Source: Serratia rubidaea | GTDB lineage: Bacteria > Pseudomonadota > Gammaproteobacteria > Enterobacterales > Enterobacteriaceae | DNA length: 64,000 bases | Assembly: GCA_901472405.1 (NCBI GenBank) | Contig: LR590463.1 | Span: forward strand, 1,426,001-1,490,000 | Reading direction: 5' to 3' | Translations under genes and position numbers: made by a program | The notes under the pieces: model-generated | What the model was told of the DNA's origin: nothing | Databases searched by the model: none | The model's input: only the letters and a program-made list of their open reading frames with translations | Part shown: in pieces, positions 36,514-46,618 of the stretch | How positions within the stretch are numbered: the stretch's first letter is position 1 | Layout of the letters: each line of letters begins with the position of its first letter

Positions 36514-36972
36514 ATGTTCACTATCAAAACTGACGATCTCTCTCATCCTGCAGTGCAAGCGTTAGTGGCCTATCATATTTCCGGTATGCTGGAACAGTCC
36601 CCACCAGAAAGCAGCCACGCTTTGGATATTGAAAAACTGCATGACACGGCAGTGATATTTTGGTCTGCATGGGAAGGGGAAAAACTCGCAGGAATTGGCG
36701 CGCTGAAAATATTGGATGACGAACATGGTGAGCTGAAATCAATGCGTACCGCGCCGGATTTTTTGCGCCGTGGTGTCGCTAATCAGCTTTTACAGCATGT
36801 CTTGCAGGTTGCACATGCCAAAGGCCTGCGACGTCTAAGTTTGGAAACGGGGACGCAGCCAGGATTTACCGCCGGCCATCAACTTTATATTAAGCACGGT
36901 TTTGTTGACTGTGAACCGTTTGCTGATTATCAACCGGATCCAAATAGCCGCTTTATGACGTTGGTTTTATGA
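36514..36972 (+). CDS. GNAT-family N-acetyltransferase
   Basis: A 152-residue protein starting MFTIKTDDLSHPAVQALVAY. Motif A reads LKSMRTAPDFLRRGVANQLL, followed by LRRLSLETGTQPGFTAGHQLY and IKHGFVDCEPFADY, as in many enterobacterial GNAT proteins. The substrate is not known. I chose ATG 36514 (GGGAA upstream), since the 40 extra residues of a start at 36394 look unrelated. Base composition is lower in GC than the efflux operon before it. Confidence 0.88.
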   Translation: MFTIKTDDLSHPAVQALVAYHISGMLEQSPPESSHALDIEKLHDTAVIFWSAWEGEKLAGIGALKILDDEHGELKSMRTAPDFLRRGVANQLLQHVLQVAHAKGLRRLSLETGTQPGFTAGHQLYIKHGFVDCEPFADYQPDPNSRFMTLVL

Positions 36973-37267
36973 GAGAAAGATTAATATGCATGGCTAATAC
37001 AGAGAGAACGCTGCCATATACTCTCAAAGCAAAACATCTGTTCCTTGCGCGTATCTGACTCCGGCTCTTGATTCGGTCCGCGTTGTGCCGAGAACGGATG
37101 TGGTTGCTCCCTACATGTATGCGGCGTTAATCGACGGGGAGCCTTCGGGCACCCCCTGTATGCCTAAACACGTCACGATGGCCAGCCTGCCAGCACCTGA
37201 TTGACTATCGATTCCAGTTTGTCGCGTACGAACCCCGCTTGGCCAGCGTAGAACACGCCAGCGCCGT

Positions 37268-38111
37268 TTATTCTTCAGCGTAGGAAATACGATACCCTTT
37301 ATCATTCATGAGAATGGTGGCAAATCCCTTGTGGCCCAGGTGCATGCCGCCAATCATCAGTTTTTCCCTGGCGGCCTGTTGCAGCACCGTTCTTCGGGTC
37401 TCTTTGGCTAACGCAGGGTCTACGTCAAACAAAATGGAAACGTCCGGTCGCGCCGACTGAATATGCGGGTAGTGGGCAATATCCCCCCATATTAAGAAGC
37501 TTTTATCACCCGAATCAATCCGGAACCCCGTATGCCCGGGCGTGTGGCCCGGCAGCCAAACGGGCAGGATGCCTGCCGCTATCTGGTCCCCGCTAAAAAA
37601 ACGCAGGTTCTGTGCGTAGGCGTCCAGCGTTTGGCGGGCCAGCGCAAAATTACGCTGGCCGCGCTCACCGGCAATTTTGCGTTTTTCATCATCCTGCCAG
37701 TATTGCGCTTCGAGAGGATGCAGGTGAAGCTCGGCATGCGGAAAGACCGGGCGCTGCTCAGCGTCCAGCAGGCCGCCGATATGGTCGGGATGGCAGTGCG
37801 TTAATAAAACGGTATCCACGTCGTCGGGGCTGACTCCGGCGGCGGCGAGGTTTAGCTTGAGCTGCCCACCGACGTTGTTCAGCCCTCCCGGCGCCGGCGT
37901 CAACCAGAATGGTGCGTCCCCGACCGCGGATAAGATAACCGCCGATCGGGATATTGCTGGGTTCAGCGATCCCAGCGTGGTGCTGAATGCTCGCCGCCTC
38001 AGCCGTTTCAATGCCTGACAGTAAATCCAGACTGGCAGAGATAGCGCCGTCACTTAGAGCGGTAACCTGAAAATCCCCAATTTGGCGAAACGGGGAGGCC
38101 GGATGGTTCAT
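37268..38111 (-). CDS. Metallo-beta-lactamase-fold hydrolase (one-base frameshift)
   Basis: An MBL-fold protein of about 280 residues starting MNHPASPFRQIGDFQVTAL, with the zinc motif LLTHCHPDHIGGL (HxHxDH variant THCHPDH). Later metal ligands are in WLPGHTPGHTGFR, and IWGDIAHYP completes the set. The frame shifts near 37888, where an extra G in the minus-strand GCCGGgAGGG splits ILVDAGAG from GLNNVGGQLK. Removing it restores the protein. GAGG lies 6 nt before ATG 38111. The family includes lactonases and glyoxalase-like hydrolases. The gene follows the dimeric-barrel gene in the same direction. Confidence 0.83.
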
Positions 38112-38197
38112 AAGTACCTCGGGATGAGTTGCGGGCATATTTTTGTGGCGTCGTAGGTCTAACCCGCCTGTTAAGCGGGAACGTATATCGTTCTCCA

Positions 38198-38752
38198 TCA
38201 CTGCCGGCGTACGCCATCTCGTTGCTGATCCTTAGCCGAACCCTGTAACTGTACTGTCAGCGCTTCGTAGAGATGTACGCCGGGGATATTCGCTAATAAC
38301 CCGGTTTTTTCACGCGGCAGAACGTATGCCACACGACGTTGCGGAAAGTTATCCAGCCCCGCGGCCTGCATGTCCAGCCTTTGGTAACTCCGCTCGGCCT
38401 CAATCGCGTTTATCGGCTGAGTGCTAAATAGCAGGATCTCCGCTGGAGATACTGCCGGAGCCGGGTCTGCACACTGATACAGGTTACGATGCCAGTCGCT
38501 GATATATGGCTGCCAGCGGGCGAAATTACCGCCTCCCTTCAGCCGATAATCCTGGCTGTTGAGAACATCCGCTCCCTCTACCGTATGAATGGCGAGATAA
38601 GCAGGGCAGCCAGCTTGAACGGCGCGAAAGCGCTGAGAAGTCCTGAACCCGCTTACCGAGATCAGCGCTGGCAGCTTTTCCTGACTATAAAAGTGATTCC
38701 ACTCTGCCTCGCTGGCAGGATCGTTATACGAACATTCCACGATATAGAACAT
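38198..38752 (-). CDS. Dimeric alpha/beta-barrel-like protein, unknown function
   Basis: A 184-residue protein starting MFYIVECSYNDPASEAEWNH. The pattern EWNHFYSQEKLPALISVSGF followed by TSQRFRAVQ resembles EthD/dimeric alpha-beta barrel proteins, and KGGGNFARWQPYISDWHRNL is distinctive. Such proteins often act as small-molecule monooxygenase- or isomerase-like enzymes. ATG 38752 has AAGGTGAG upstream. It is co-directional with the MBL hydrolase (87 bp apart) and divergent from a LysR gene, so it probably begins a small catabolic operon. Confidence 0.65.
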   Translation of the reverse strand: MFYIVECSYNDPASEAEWNHFYSQEKLPALISVSGFRTSQRFRAVQAGCPAYLAIHTVEGADVLNSQDYRLKGGGNFARWQPYISDWHRNLYQCADPAPAVSPAEILLFSTQPINAIEAERSYQRLDMQAAGLDNFPQRRVAYVLPREKTGLLANIPGVHLYEALTVQLQGSAKDQQRDGVRRQ

Positions 38753-38917
38753 CAACTCACCTTCGCATGATGGGATAGTAAAAAACAGCAATCGTGTTCA
38801 ATGATTTTTCATCATGCTATAAGCTGTTTTGACGGCGATAAATCGATAATATTTCATTGTTCAGTGATATTAACTCACTAAAAGGGTGTGGTGTGTACCA
38901 AGCGAAGGGCCGTTTAT

Positions 38918-39817
38918 ATGCGTAAAAAAAATACCCCAGCAGCGCTTCCCTGCAGGCTTTTGATGCCGCTGCGCGGCACGGCAATTTTGCCCGGGCGGCA
39001 GAGGAGCTGGCGCTGACCGAAGGGGCCATTAGCCGCCAGATTGCGCGTCTTGAAGCTTTGCTGAACTGCCGACTGTTTGATCGGACGGGGAGCCGCGTAA
39101 GGCTTAACCCTGTCGGAGCGCGCTATGCGCATCACGTGCGTGAAACGCTCGAACGGCTTGAAAGGGATACACAGTCCGTCATGGGGATGCCTGCCGGCAG
39201 CAGGAGTCTGGATATTGCCGCTCTGCCGACGTTTTCCAGCCGGTGGCTGATACCCCGTTTGGCCGGCTTTAACGCCTTGTTCCCGGATATAACGTTAAAT
39301 ATTGCGGCTAGAACGGATCCTTTTATTCTGAGCGGAAGCGGCTTTGACGCCGTGGTTCATTTTGCACATCCCGCATGGACGGGCATGCGCATGCAGTTTC
39401 TGTTTCAGGAAAAACTGTTGCCCGTATGCCATCCCGACCTGCTAACGGATAATAACCTCAGCGAGCCGTTAAACGAACTGCCGCGAATTCACCGCCGGCA
39501 GAATCCGGATGCCTGGCAGCGCTATGCCCGGGAAAGCGGGATAAGCCTGGATAATCCCGCTCAGGGCGTGCGCTATGATCTGCATGAGATGGCCATCGCT
39601 GCCGCAACGGCGGGGGCAAGGCGTCGCATTGGTGCCGCGTATGTACGTCGAAAATGAGTTGAGCAGCGGTGCGCTCGTTGCGCCCTGGCCAGAATCAGAC
39701 GGCCTGAGCAAAAAATTCTGTTTGGTCAAACCGGCGGAAACCGGCGCCAATGAAGCGGCATTAGAGGACTTTGAGCGTTGGCTACTGGCCGAAATCAAGA
39801 CTCTGGCAGGCGGATAG
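38918..39817 (+). CDS. LysR-family regulator (GcvA-like; two indels)
   Basis: A LysR protein of about 299 residues divergent from the barrel/MBL pair. Adding one C to the cccc run at 38934-38937 joins MRKKNTPSSASLQAFDAAAR to HGNFARAAEELALTEGAISR. Removing one G from the ggggg run near 39616 joins EMAIAAATAGQGVALVPRMY to the C-terminus, which ends WLLAEIKTLAGG. Uncorrected, the gene is in three pieces. The HTH and effector domain are otherwise complete. It probably controls the divergent operon. Confidence 0.8.
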
Positions 39818-39949
39818 CGGTGAGGTGCTGAGCACCGGGAGGATGTGACGTCCGCTGGCTTAGTGTGGGCTTTACTAGGGGGTTGGTGCCGGAAGCGTTA
39901 GTTGTTAGTATCAAGGTATATTACCAACAGGAATAATTCAGGAGATATG

Positions 39950-40202
39950 ATGGTAACTAGAGAAAGCATGAAACAATGGATCATTGAGTGTCTTCAAGAG
40001 CGAAATGGTAGTGCTTGGCCTCGTGAAATTTCAAAAGTATGTTTGGGATAACTATGAATCTGAACTTAAGGATTCAGGTGATATATTATATACGTGGCAG
40101 TATGATATTCGTTGGGCAGCTCAACAATTGAGATTTGATGGTACTCTTAGACCAGTGAATGGGCGTAGAGATTTGCCATGGGAATTAGCAGATTCACAGT
40201 GA
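39950..40202 (+). CDS. Small winged-helix-like protein (one-base indel)
   Basis: An AT-rich gene of about 83 codons starting MVTRESMKQWIIECLQERNG. The frame jumps near 40038, where the run tcAAAAg should be tcAAAg, to read SKYVWDNYESELKDSGDILY and WQYDIRWAAQQLRFDG. The pattern resembles the small wHTH domain found at the start of Mrr-like restriction proteins and in stand-alone proteins. GGAG lies 5 nt before ATG 39950. It may bind DNA. Composition suggests horizontal origin together with the next gene. Confidence 0.6.
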
Positions 40203-40333
40203 TGACGTTAGCATTTTTTTCACAGTAGTCAAAGATTTCTATCAAGAGTAGCTATATAGATAAAACTTACTGCTAGACGATCTGAGTCGCACAGATAATG
40301 TGAGTTTCGACGTATTAATGAGTATTCCTTAAC

Positions 40334-40966
40334 ATGAGTAAGAAGCTAGGAATGGATAAAAGTTCGTTAAGTACAATCGAGAAGGTACATATAGTATTCC
40401 AAGTTTTTTTGCAGGTTTTAGCGACTTCCGCTGCAATAGCAGTCGGGATTTGGGGATACTATTCAGCTGTTTATGTGAATAAGGAAAAGGAAGTTACAGA
40501 ATATACTCTTAAGGAATTAGAACAAAAGACTAAGCAAGTACCACATATCCAAGCAAAGATTAACTCGACGGTTCAGCCCATCGGAAATGGACTTAACCTG
40601 CTACAGGTTAAAGTAATACTTTCGAATCTTGGTAATAAAGAAAGTAAAATTTTTTTGGACGATGAGGCTTTGACGCTTGTGCCTGTTAGTTTTTCTAAAG
40701 GAAATCCACTTTATCAACAGCCAATAAGCCTAAGCACCGGTCGCTACACAGGTACATCCCATCGTCTGGTACTGCCGTTCATTAATATTGGTTCTGGAGA
40801 AAGTTATGAACTTACATTTGTGCATAGCTTAAAGGAGTCGGGGACTTTTCTTATCCATTTTCTGGCACTCAATGGTATAAGTCCCCAGGGAACGGAATCT
40901 TTTGATTCCGAGGCGTCACTATATAAATACTCTGTTGGTGCAGATAATTATATAGTTATAAATTAG
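40334..40966 (+). CDS. Membrane-anchored hypothetical protein
   Basis: A 210-residue AT-rich gene product with one hydrophobic segment (about residues 22-45, VFQVFLQVLATSAAIAVGIW), a short coiled stretch (YTLKELEQKTKQVPHIQ) and a beta-rich C-terminal domain (LLQVKVILSNLGNKESKIFL). The layout is N-in with a large outer or cytoplasmic domain. I do not recognise it. It stands with the small wHTH gene in an islet of foreign composition between two GC-rich LysR genes, which is a typical place for accessory or defence cargo. Confidence 0.6.
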   Translation: MSKKLGMDKSSLSTIEKVHIVFQVFLQVLATSAAIAVGIWGYYSAVYVNKEKEVTEYTLKELEQKTKQVPHIQAKINSTVQPIGNGLNLLQVKVILSNLGNKESKIFLDDEALTLVPVSFSKGNPLYQQPISLSTGRYTGTSHRLVLPFINIGSGESYELTFVHSLKESGTFLIHFLALNGISPQGTESFDSEASLYKYSVGADNYIVIN

Positions 40967-41422
40967 ATGGATATACATTGAAAATGTTTATCTCAAAGCA
41001 TTAATTGATACAGATAGGCTAGTCGATTATGCCATATAAGGTTCGTTTTTCGCTCACAGCAGCTTTTCCCGTACAGCTTCAATTTTGTGCCGATTTCGAC
41101 AGGGCACCGCTGCCAATCGCCCAGGCTCGTCGAAAAGCAGTTCCAGAAAAGCACGCTCCGCCGATAGTGTGAGAGACGGCGCGGCACCAGTGTTGAATCA
41201 GGCTGCGGTTTGAAGATGGCCCCTATCCGCTGGTGCTGGCACCCGCAGCCCATAAGTGCGCCTTTCGGGACAGTTTGCAGGGCAAGGTGGTGCTGGTTGT
41301 TCAGCGCGCTCGCCCCGGCGAAAAGGCCTCTGCCGGCCGGGCACATACCGGAGGAGGGGGTAAATACGATGCGCGGCATAAACGCGCCTGCTGGCAGTTA
41401 TTGCCATATCCCCGGAACGAAC
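40967..41422. other. Non-coding stretch with possible dehydrogenase remnant
   Basis: No complete gene is seen in these 456 bp. On the plus strand 41196-41304 reads RFEDGPYPLVLAPAAHK and DSLQGKVVLVVQ, similar to the C-terminal end of zinc-type or quinone-oxidoreductase-like medium-chain dehydrogenases, so a gene may have been truncated here by the arrival of the AT-rich islet. This reading is tentative. Confidence 0.35.
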
Positions 41423-42322
41423 TCACTCCCCCTGGTTGAACAGACTTCTGGCCCAGTCAATAAAAATGCGGACTTTCGAGGGAAGCTGGCGATTTTCCGG
41501 CCAGGCGATATGCACCGGTATGCGCTGGATGCTCCAGTCAGCAAACAGTTCGACCATTTGGCCGTTTGACAGGTATTCCTCAACCAGAAAGCGGTATGTC
41601 GTCACTACGCCTAAACCGTTAAGCGCGGCCGTACGTGCGGCCATTGAATCATTAACGGCAAACTGCCACTGCGCGTTTATTCTTTCCACCTGCCTGTCGC
41701 GATACAGTTCATTCACCACCCTCTGGCCCGGTGCGGGGGAAACAATCTGTATCAGCGTATGCCCCTGCGCCAGATCGGCGGGATGCGCCGGCTGTCCGCT
41801 GCGTTCAAGATAGCTGCGGCTGGCGCAGGTCACCCGCGCCAATTCCCCTAAAGAGCGGGCAATCAGGGCATCGTTATACAACTCTCCAATCCGTATAACG
41901 CAGTCAATATTCTGTTCGATCAGATTGACCGTCCGGTTGCCGACGCTAAGCTCAAGTTGGATATCGGGATAACGCGCCAGAAAATCGGGCAACGCCGGTA
42001 TCACCAGACAATAGGCTAGGGCATTCGGCACTTCTACGCGGACTTTTCCCGCGGTTGCATGGCGGACATCTGAACGTTGCTATCCAGAATGTCGAGGTTT
42101 TCCAGCAGCCGTAACGTCCCCTGATAGTAAAATCTGCCCCTGTTCGGTCAGGTTCAGCGTACGTGAAGTACGGTTCAGCAGCTTTGCGCCCAGCTCATGT
42201 TCCAGCGCCTGGATATGCCGGGTGACGGTCGATTTCGGTATATTGAGCAGCCGGGCGGCACTGACAAAAGAACCGGAATCCACCACCCGGACGAAAGAGC
42301 GCATCATTGTAAGCCTATCCAA
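41423..42322 (-). CDS. LysR-family regulator (two compensating indels)
   Basis: A LysR protein of about 299 residues starting MDRLTMMRSFVRVVDSGSFV, with the HTH AARLLNIPKSTVTRHIQALE. It is broken by an extra T near 42130 (minus-strand ATTTTAC should be ATTTAC, giving GQIYYQGTLRLLENL) and a missing G near 42049 (CGCGGGAAAAG should be CGCGGGGAAAAG, giving QPRGKVRVEVPNALAY). The effector domain follows intact to LFNQGE. It is divergent from the MBL/hydrolase operon starting at 42449 and probably regulates it. Confidence 0.82.
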
Positions 42323-42448
42323 TCTGTGTACCTCAGACTATCGTTGCAAAATCAGCAACCATCCATCCCTTCCGCCCGTCTTGTTCGGCGGGGATAAACC
42401 GGCAAGTATAAAGCCTGTTATAGGTTGAACACTAAGGTGAGTAAAGTT

Positions 42449-43334
42449 ATGTCTGCTATTACGACGCACAAAATCGGCCGCGCGCGGATAAGTAAAATCC
42501 CGGAGCTGGCGTTGGAAAACGTAGCGGGATCGTTTCTCTATCCGCAATGGCAGGATGATATCGCGCAAGATGCGGCCAAGGCATTGCCGGCATACTGTTT
42601 TTCCGGCGAGTTTTCTTCTCTGGCCCAAAGCACCCACAGCTGGTTGCTGCAGGTCGACGGTCTTACCCTGCTGATTGATACGGCGTCCGGCAACGGGAAA
42701 TCGCGGCCGCGCAACCCGCTGTTCCACCAGTTGGACGTGCCGTATCTCGCCCGGCTGCGTGAAGCGGGCGTCGAGCCGGAGCAGGTGGATTATGTCTTCA
42801 ATACCCATCTGCACGTCGATCACGTTGGCTGGAATACGGTGCTGAGCGGGGGGACGCTGGGTGCCTACCTTTCCGAACGCCCGCTATATCTTTTCGCAGA
42901 AAGAGTTTGTTTATTACGCCGATCCTGACAACGTACGTCAGCCGAGCGAGTTCGTCCATGAAGACAGCGTAGCTCCGATTGTTGCCGCCGGTATGGGGAC
43001 GCTGATAAACGGCGATGACGATTTTCCACTGGCGGGTTTTCAGCTCCATTCAACACCGGGACATAGTTACGATCACCTGTCGCTGAGTTTTACCTCGGAA
43101 GGAGAAACGGCCTTTTTCTGGGGCGACGTTATGCATCATCCGCTACAAATAGCGCTCCCGCAGTGGAATTCGGTTTTTTGTGAATTTCCCGAACAGTCCC
43201 TGCATTCGCGCCGCAAGGCGCTGGAGTTCGCCGTTGCGACGCGGGCAACCGTCTTCACGGCCCATTTCCCCGGCGCTTCAGCGGGCAGGATCGAAACGAA
43301 TGCCGAAGGCCAATTACAGTGGTTATCGTTATAA
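42449..43334 (+). CDS. Metallo-beta-lactamase-fold hydrolase, lactonase-like (one-base frameshift)
   Basis: An MBL-fold protein of about 294 residues with FNTHLHVDHVGWNT (HxHxDH zinc motif), later ligands in STPGHSYDHLSL and WGDVMHHPLQ, and FTAHFPG near the end. The pattern resembles AHL-lactonase/methyl-parathion-hydrolase relatives. The run of six Gs at 42848-42853 should be five; then LSGGRWVPTFPNARYIFSQK is continuous. ATG 42449 is preceded by AAGGTGAG. It is followed 14 bp later by an alpha/beta hydrolase, so the two form an operon under the divergent LysR gene. Confidence 0.83.
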
Positions 43335-43348
43335 GGTGAGGCGCAATC

Positions 43349-44341
43349 ATGTCTAAGCAGGAAATTTTCAGCGAACGCTTTTTGATCCCTTCTGATACTG
43401 CCGGTATCGCTCTGAACGTTATCAGAAAATGTCCGGATAAAAACCGGAGCTATGATGAGTCAAACACCTTATTAATGGTGCACGGCGCGACATATTCGTC
43501 CGGCAGTCTTTATGATACGCCGGTTGCGGGAAAGTCCTTTATGGATCATCTGGCTGACGCCGGATTCGATGTGTACGCCGTCGATGTGCGGGGCTATGGC
43601 GGCTCAACCCGTCCGCAGGCGATGGCAGAGCCGGCACTGCCGGGTTTACCGCTGGGGCGTACCGAGACGGCGCTGCGTGATTTCACCTATGCCGCGGACT
43701 TTCTGTTGCGCACCAGGCAACTGAAACGGCTTAATATTTTTGGCATGTCCTGGGGAGGCACCATTGCTGCAACCTATACGGCGAAAAATAATGAAAAAGT
43801 GCGCAGTCTTGGCCTGCTCGCGCCGCAGTGGCTCAGCAATAAACCGGTGCCCATTGATAGCGGGGAAGCGTTGGGCGCCTGGCGCATCGTTAATATGCAT
43901 GCGGCGCAGCGGCACTGGCTTAGCGGGGCGCCTGCCGACAAACGTGACGGCCTGATCCCTGAAGGCGCTTTTGACGCATGGGTCGCGCATACCCTGGCTG
44001 CGGAACCGGACGCCGAATTACGTGCGGATACCTCATTTAAATCAGGTAATGGCCCGATTCAGGATATCCGGGAATATTGGACGGCCGATAAGCCTTACTA
44101 CCGGCCGGAGGATATACGGGTTCCCGTCATTCTGATGCACGGCGAATGGGATATTGATGTTCCCATTGATTTGATGCAGGCGTGGTTCCTGCGTGCAACG
44201 GGTTCACCAGAAAAACGCTGGTTGGAAATTGGTGAAGCGACACACATGCTGGTATTGGAAAAAAATCGGTTAGCGGCAATCCACGCCCTGACGGATTTTA
44301 TGTCGGCATCACGTTCATCTACAGCAGACGCGGATAGGTGA
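43349..44341 (+). CDS. Alpha/beta-hydrolase fold protein
   Basis: A 330-residue serine hydrolase. It has oxyanion-type LLMVHGATYSSG (about residues 41-52), AVDVRGYGGS, nucleophile elbow FGMSWGG (Ser about 136), acidic residue in HGEWDIDVP and catalytic His in GEATHMLVLE. It may cut an ester or lactone ring product made by the upstream MBL-fold hydrolase. It is co-transcribed with that gene and convergent with the LysR gene at 44352, whose stop is 10 bp away. Confidence 0.9.
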   Translation: MSKQEIFSERFLIPSDTAGIALNVIRKCPDKNRSYDESNTLLMVHGATYSSGSLYDTPVAGKSFMDHLADAGFDVYAVDVRGYGGSTRPQAMAEPALPGLPLGRTETALRDFTYAADFLLRTRQLKRLNIFGMSWGGTIAATYTAKNNEKVRSLGLLAPQWLSNKPVPIDSGEALGAWRIVNMHAAQRHWLSGAPADKRDGLIPEGAFDAWVAHTLAAEPDAELRADTSFKSGNGPIQDIREYWTADKPYYRPEDIRVPVILMHGEWDIDVPIDLMQAWFLRATGSPEKRWLEIGEATHMLVLEKNRLAAIHALTDFMSASRSSTADADR

Positions 44342-44351
44342 GCCGGCCGGC

Positions 44352-45227
44352 TTATGCCAGATGCGCCTCGGCGATAATCTCCATTAAAAAGTCGGCGACG
44401 ACCCTGATCCGCGACGGGGCGACCAGGTCGGTATGACTGACCAGCCACAGTTCCTCGGCAAACACCTGTTGCGTGGGGATGACCTCCACCAGATCGTGGT
44501 TCTGCGCGGCAATAAAGCAGGGCAATACCGCCAGTCCCAGGCCCGCTTTTACGGCGCCGATCTGGGTGACCAGGCTGGTTAAGGCTAATGCCGACGTCCG
44601 ATCGGGGAAGCGTTCATTAAGCCATCTGGCGGCGGGAAGGTGGCTGAATGACCTGTCCCAGGTGATAAAGCTGCGGCCTGCCGCTGGGTTATCGGCGGGC
44701 GCAGGATGCGCGCGCAGATAGGCCTCGGCGCCGTACACCGCAGAGGCGATAACGCCGGCCCTGCGTATTTTTAAGCTGTTCTGCTCGGGACGAACCAGCC
44801 GCAGTGCGATATCGGCATCATTGCGCACCACCGATACGGTATTGACCCCGGTGATCAGTTCCAGCGTGATGCCGGGATAGCGGGCCTGAAAGCGCGGCAG
44901 CGCCGGAATAATCAGGTGGTTTGCCAGCGTCACCGCCGTCGCCAGGCGTACGGTTCCGGCCGGCGTCAGATCCCGGCCGGAGATTTTTTTCTCCAGCGTT
45001 ATGACCTTGCCTTCCACCTCTTCGGCATATCGGAGCACCTCCTGCCCGGCATCGGTAAGAAAGTAGCCGGTCTGATGATGGAGGAACAGGCAGGTCTGTA
45101 AGCTGCTTTCAAGCGCGCTAATCCTGCGTGACACCGTCGACTGGCTGACGTTCAGCTTAGCGGCCGTTTTGGTGAGGCTGTTGGTGCGCGCGACGGCTAA
45201 AAAGAAGCGTAAGTCGTTCCAGTCCAT
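44352..45227 (-). CDS. LysR-family transcriptional regulator
   Basis: A 291-residue regulator starting MDWNDLRFFLAVARTNSLTK, with HTH LNVSQSTVSRRISALE and an effector domain with PALPRFQARYPGITLEL and AVKAGLGLAVLPCFIA. It is intact. The in-frame start 15 bp upstream is less typical for the family. It is divergent from the SnoaL-hydrolase fusion gene (126 bp between), whose AT-rich intergenic region holds several TTTTGGAAAA/TTTTCAAAA-like repeats that could be its operator. Confidence 0.9.
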   Translation of the reverse strand: MDWNDLRFFLAVARTNSLTKTAAKLNVSQSTVSRRISALESSLQTCLFLHHQTGYFLTDAGQEVLRYAEEVEGKVITLEKKISGRDLTPAGTVRLATAVTLANHLIIPALPRFQARYPGITLELITGVNTVSVVRNDADIALRLVRPEQNSLKIRRAGVIASAVYGAEAYLRAHPAPADNPAAGRSFITWDRSFSHLPAARWLNERFPDRTSALALTSLVTQIGAVKAGLGLAVLPCFIAAQNHDLVEVIPTQQVFAEELWLVSHTDLVAPSRIRVVADFLMEIIAEAHLA

Positions 45228-45353
45228 ATTTATTCCACGCATGCAATTTTCTATTTTTGGAAAATAATTGGCTGATTTTATCTGTAGTTTTCAAAATATG
45301 GAAAAAATAAACTTTCATCGTGGTATTCATGCTTTTTCACGAGGAACAATCAG

Positions 45354-46610
45354 ATGGAAACAACCCATAGCCATGACGCACAGGCGCTGAGCGCAAAAAA
45401 GACCGTAGAGGCCTATCTGGCGGCCTTTGCCGCAGGCAAGGTGGAGGATATGGTCAGCCTGCTTGATGACGATGTCGTGTGGCATATTGACGGCGTGCCG
45501 GAGGTATCCACCGTCGGGTTGTTGCAGGGGCCGGAGCAGGTCAGGCGCTGGCTGCACGCTTTTCCGCAGCACTTCAGGTCGCTGGATTTCGCCATCAGTG
45601 ACATGATTGCCCATCATGACAGCGTGCTGGTGCTGGGTCGCTTTCGTCATATCGTACTGAGTACGGGAAATGCGGTGGGCAGCGATATGATCATTCATTT
45701 TAAGGTATCGGCGTCGAAAATCACCCGTTATCAAATGTTTGAAGATTCTGCGCTGCTTGGCAGGGCGTTTGACGCTGACGATGAATGGCAGCTTCAGCAG
45801 GTGAGAATTAACGGCACGCTGTATCGTTACCGCGATATCGGCGAAGGGCCGACGCTGCTGTTTGCCCACGGGCTGTTCGCCAACCATGAAATTTTCTCTG
45901 CACAGGTTGCGGCCCTGAGTCAGTCGTACCGCTGTATTGTTTTGGATATGCCGGGACACGGCCAGAGCGAGTACCATCCCGCCGGCTGGACGCTTGACGA
46001 CCTGAGCAGCGATTTGGCGTTAATGATTCAGGAGCTGTCGCTGGGCAAAGTGACCGTGGTTGGCCAGAGTCAGGGCGGCATGGTCGCCATCAGACTCGCC
46101 GCACGCTATCCGCAGCGGGTGTCCGGTTTGGTGCTGATCGGCACCAGCGCCAGAGCGGAATACCCGGAACGTCTGCCAAACTGGCGCAGGCAGCGCGGCA
46201 TTCTGCTCAGCGGTTCAGACGCTGAGCGTGGCGATTTATTTAAATGCCTTCAGGGTTATATCAACAGCGAACGGTGGCTGCAGAATCATCAGGCAGAGGC
46301 CGCCCGGGAGCGCCGCATCATGCTGTCGCACGATCGCGCAGGGTTAGCGCTTGCATTGGATGCCGCGGTGTTTGAACGCGGGGATATCACCGCGCTACTG
46401 CCAGATATCACGGCGCCGACATTGATTATCTGTGGTGAACAGGACACGGCCACCCCCGTTGCACTGAGTCAGGAGATGGCGGGCCTGATCCCTGCAGCTC
46501 GCCTGCTGATCCTGGCCGGCGTGGGTCATCATCCGCCGACCGAAGCGGCGCAGGCGGTAACGGCGGCGATTGCAGAATTCCTGGCAGTGAAACGCGCTGA
46601 TTCTGACTGA
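45354..46610 (+). CDS. SnoaL/NTF2-like plus alpha/beta-hydrolase fusion protein
   Basis: A 418-residue two-domain protein. Residues about 12-125 form a SnoaL/NTF2-like domain (KKTVEAYLAAFAAGKVEDMV, SLLDDDVVWHIDG). Residues about 150-412 form an alpha/beta hydrolase with FAHGLFANHEIF, VLDMPGHGQS, nucleophile elbow VGQSQGG, acid in CGEQDTATPV and catalytic His in AGVGHHPP. The two domains are usually separate proteins, so this is a fusion. It may couple isomerisation or binding to hydrolysis of a small molecule. The divergent LysR gene is the probable regulator. Confidence 0.88.
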   Translation: METTHSHDAQALSAKKTVEAYLAAFAAGKVEDMVSLLDDDVVWHIDGVPEVSTVGLLQGPEQVRRWLHAFPQHFRSLDFAISDMIAHHDSVLVLGRFRHIVLSTGNAVGSDMIIHFKVSASKITRYQMFEDSALLGRAFDADDEWQLQQVRINGTLYRYRDIGEGPTLLFAHGLFANHEIFSAQVAALSQSYRCIVLDMPGHGQSEYHPAGWTLDDLSSDLALMIQELSLGKVTVVGQSQGGMVAIRLAARYPQRVSGLVLIGTSARAEYPERLPNWRRQRGILLSGSDAERGDLFKCLQGYINSERWLQNHQAEAARERRIMLSHDRAGLALALDAAVFERGDITALLPDITAPTLIICGEQDTATPVALSQEMAGLIPAARLLILAGVGHHPPTEAAQAVTAAIAEFLAVKRADSD

Positions 46611-46618
46611 TCTTCCCT

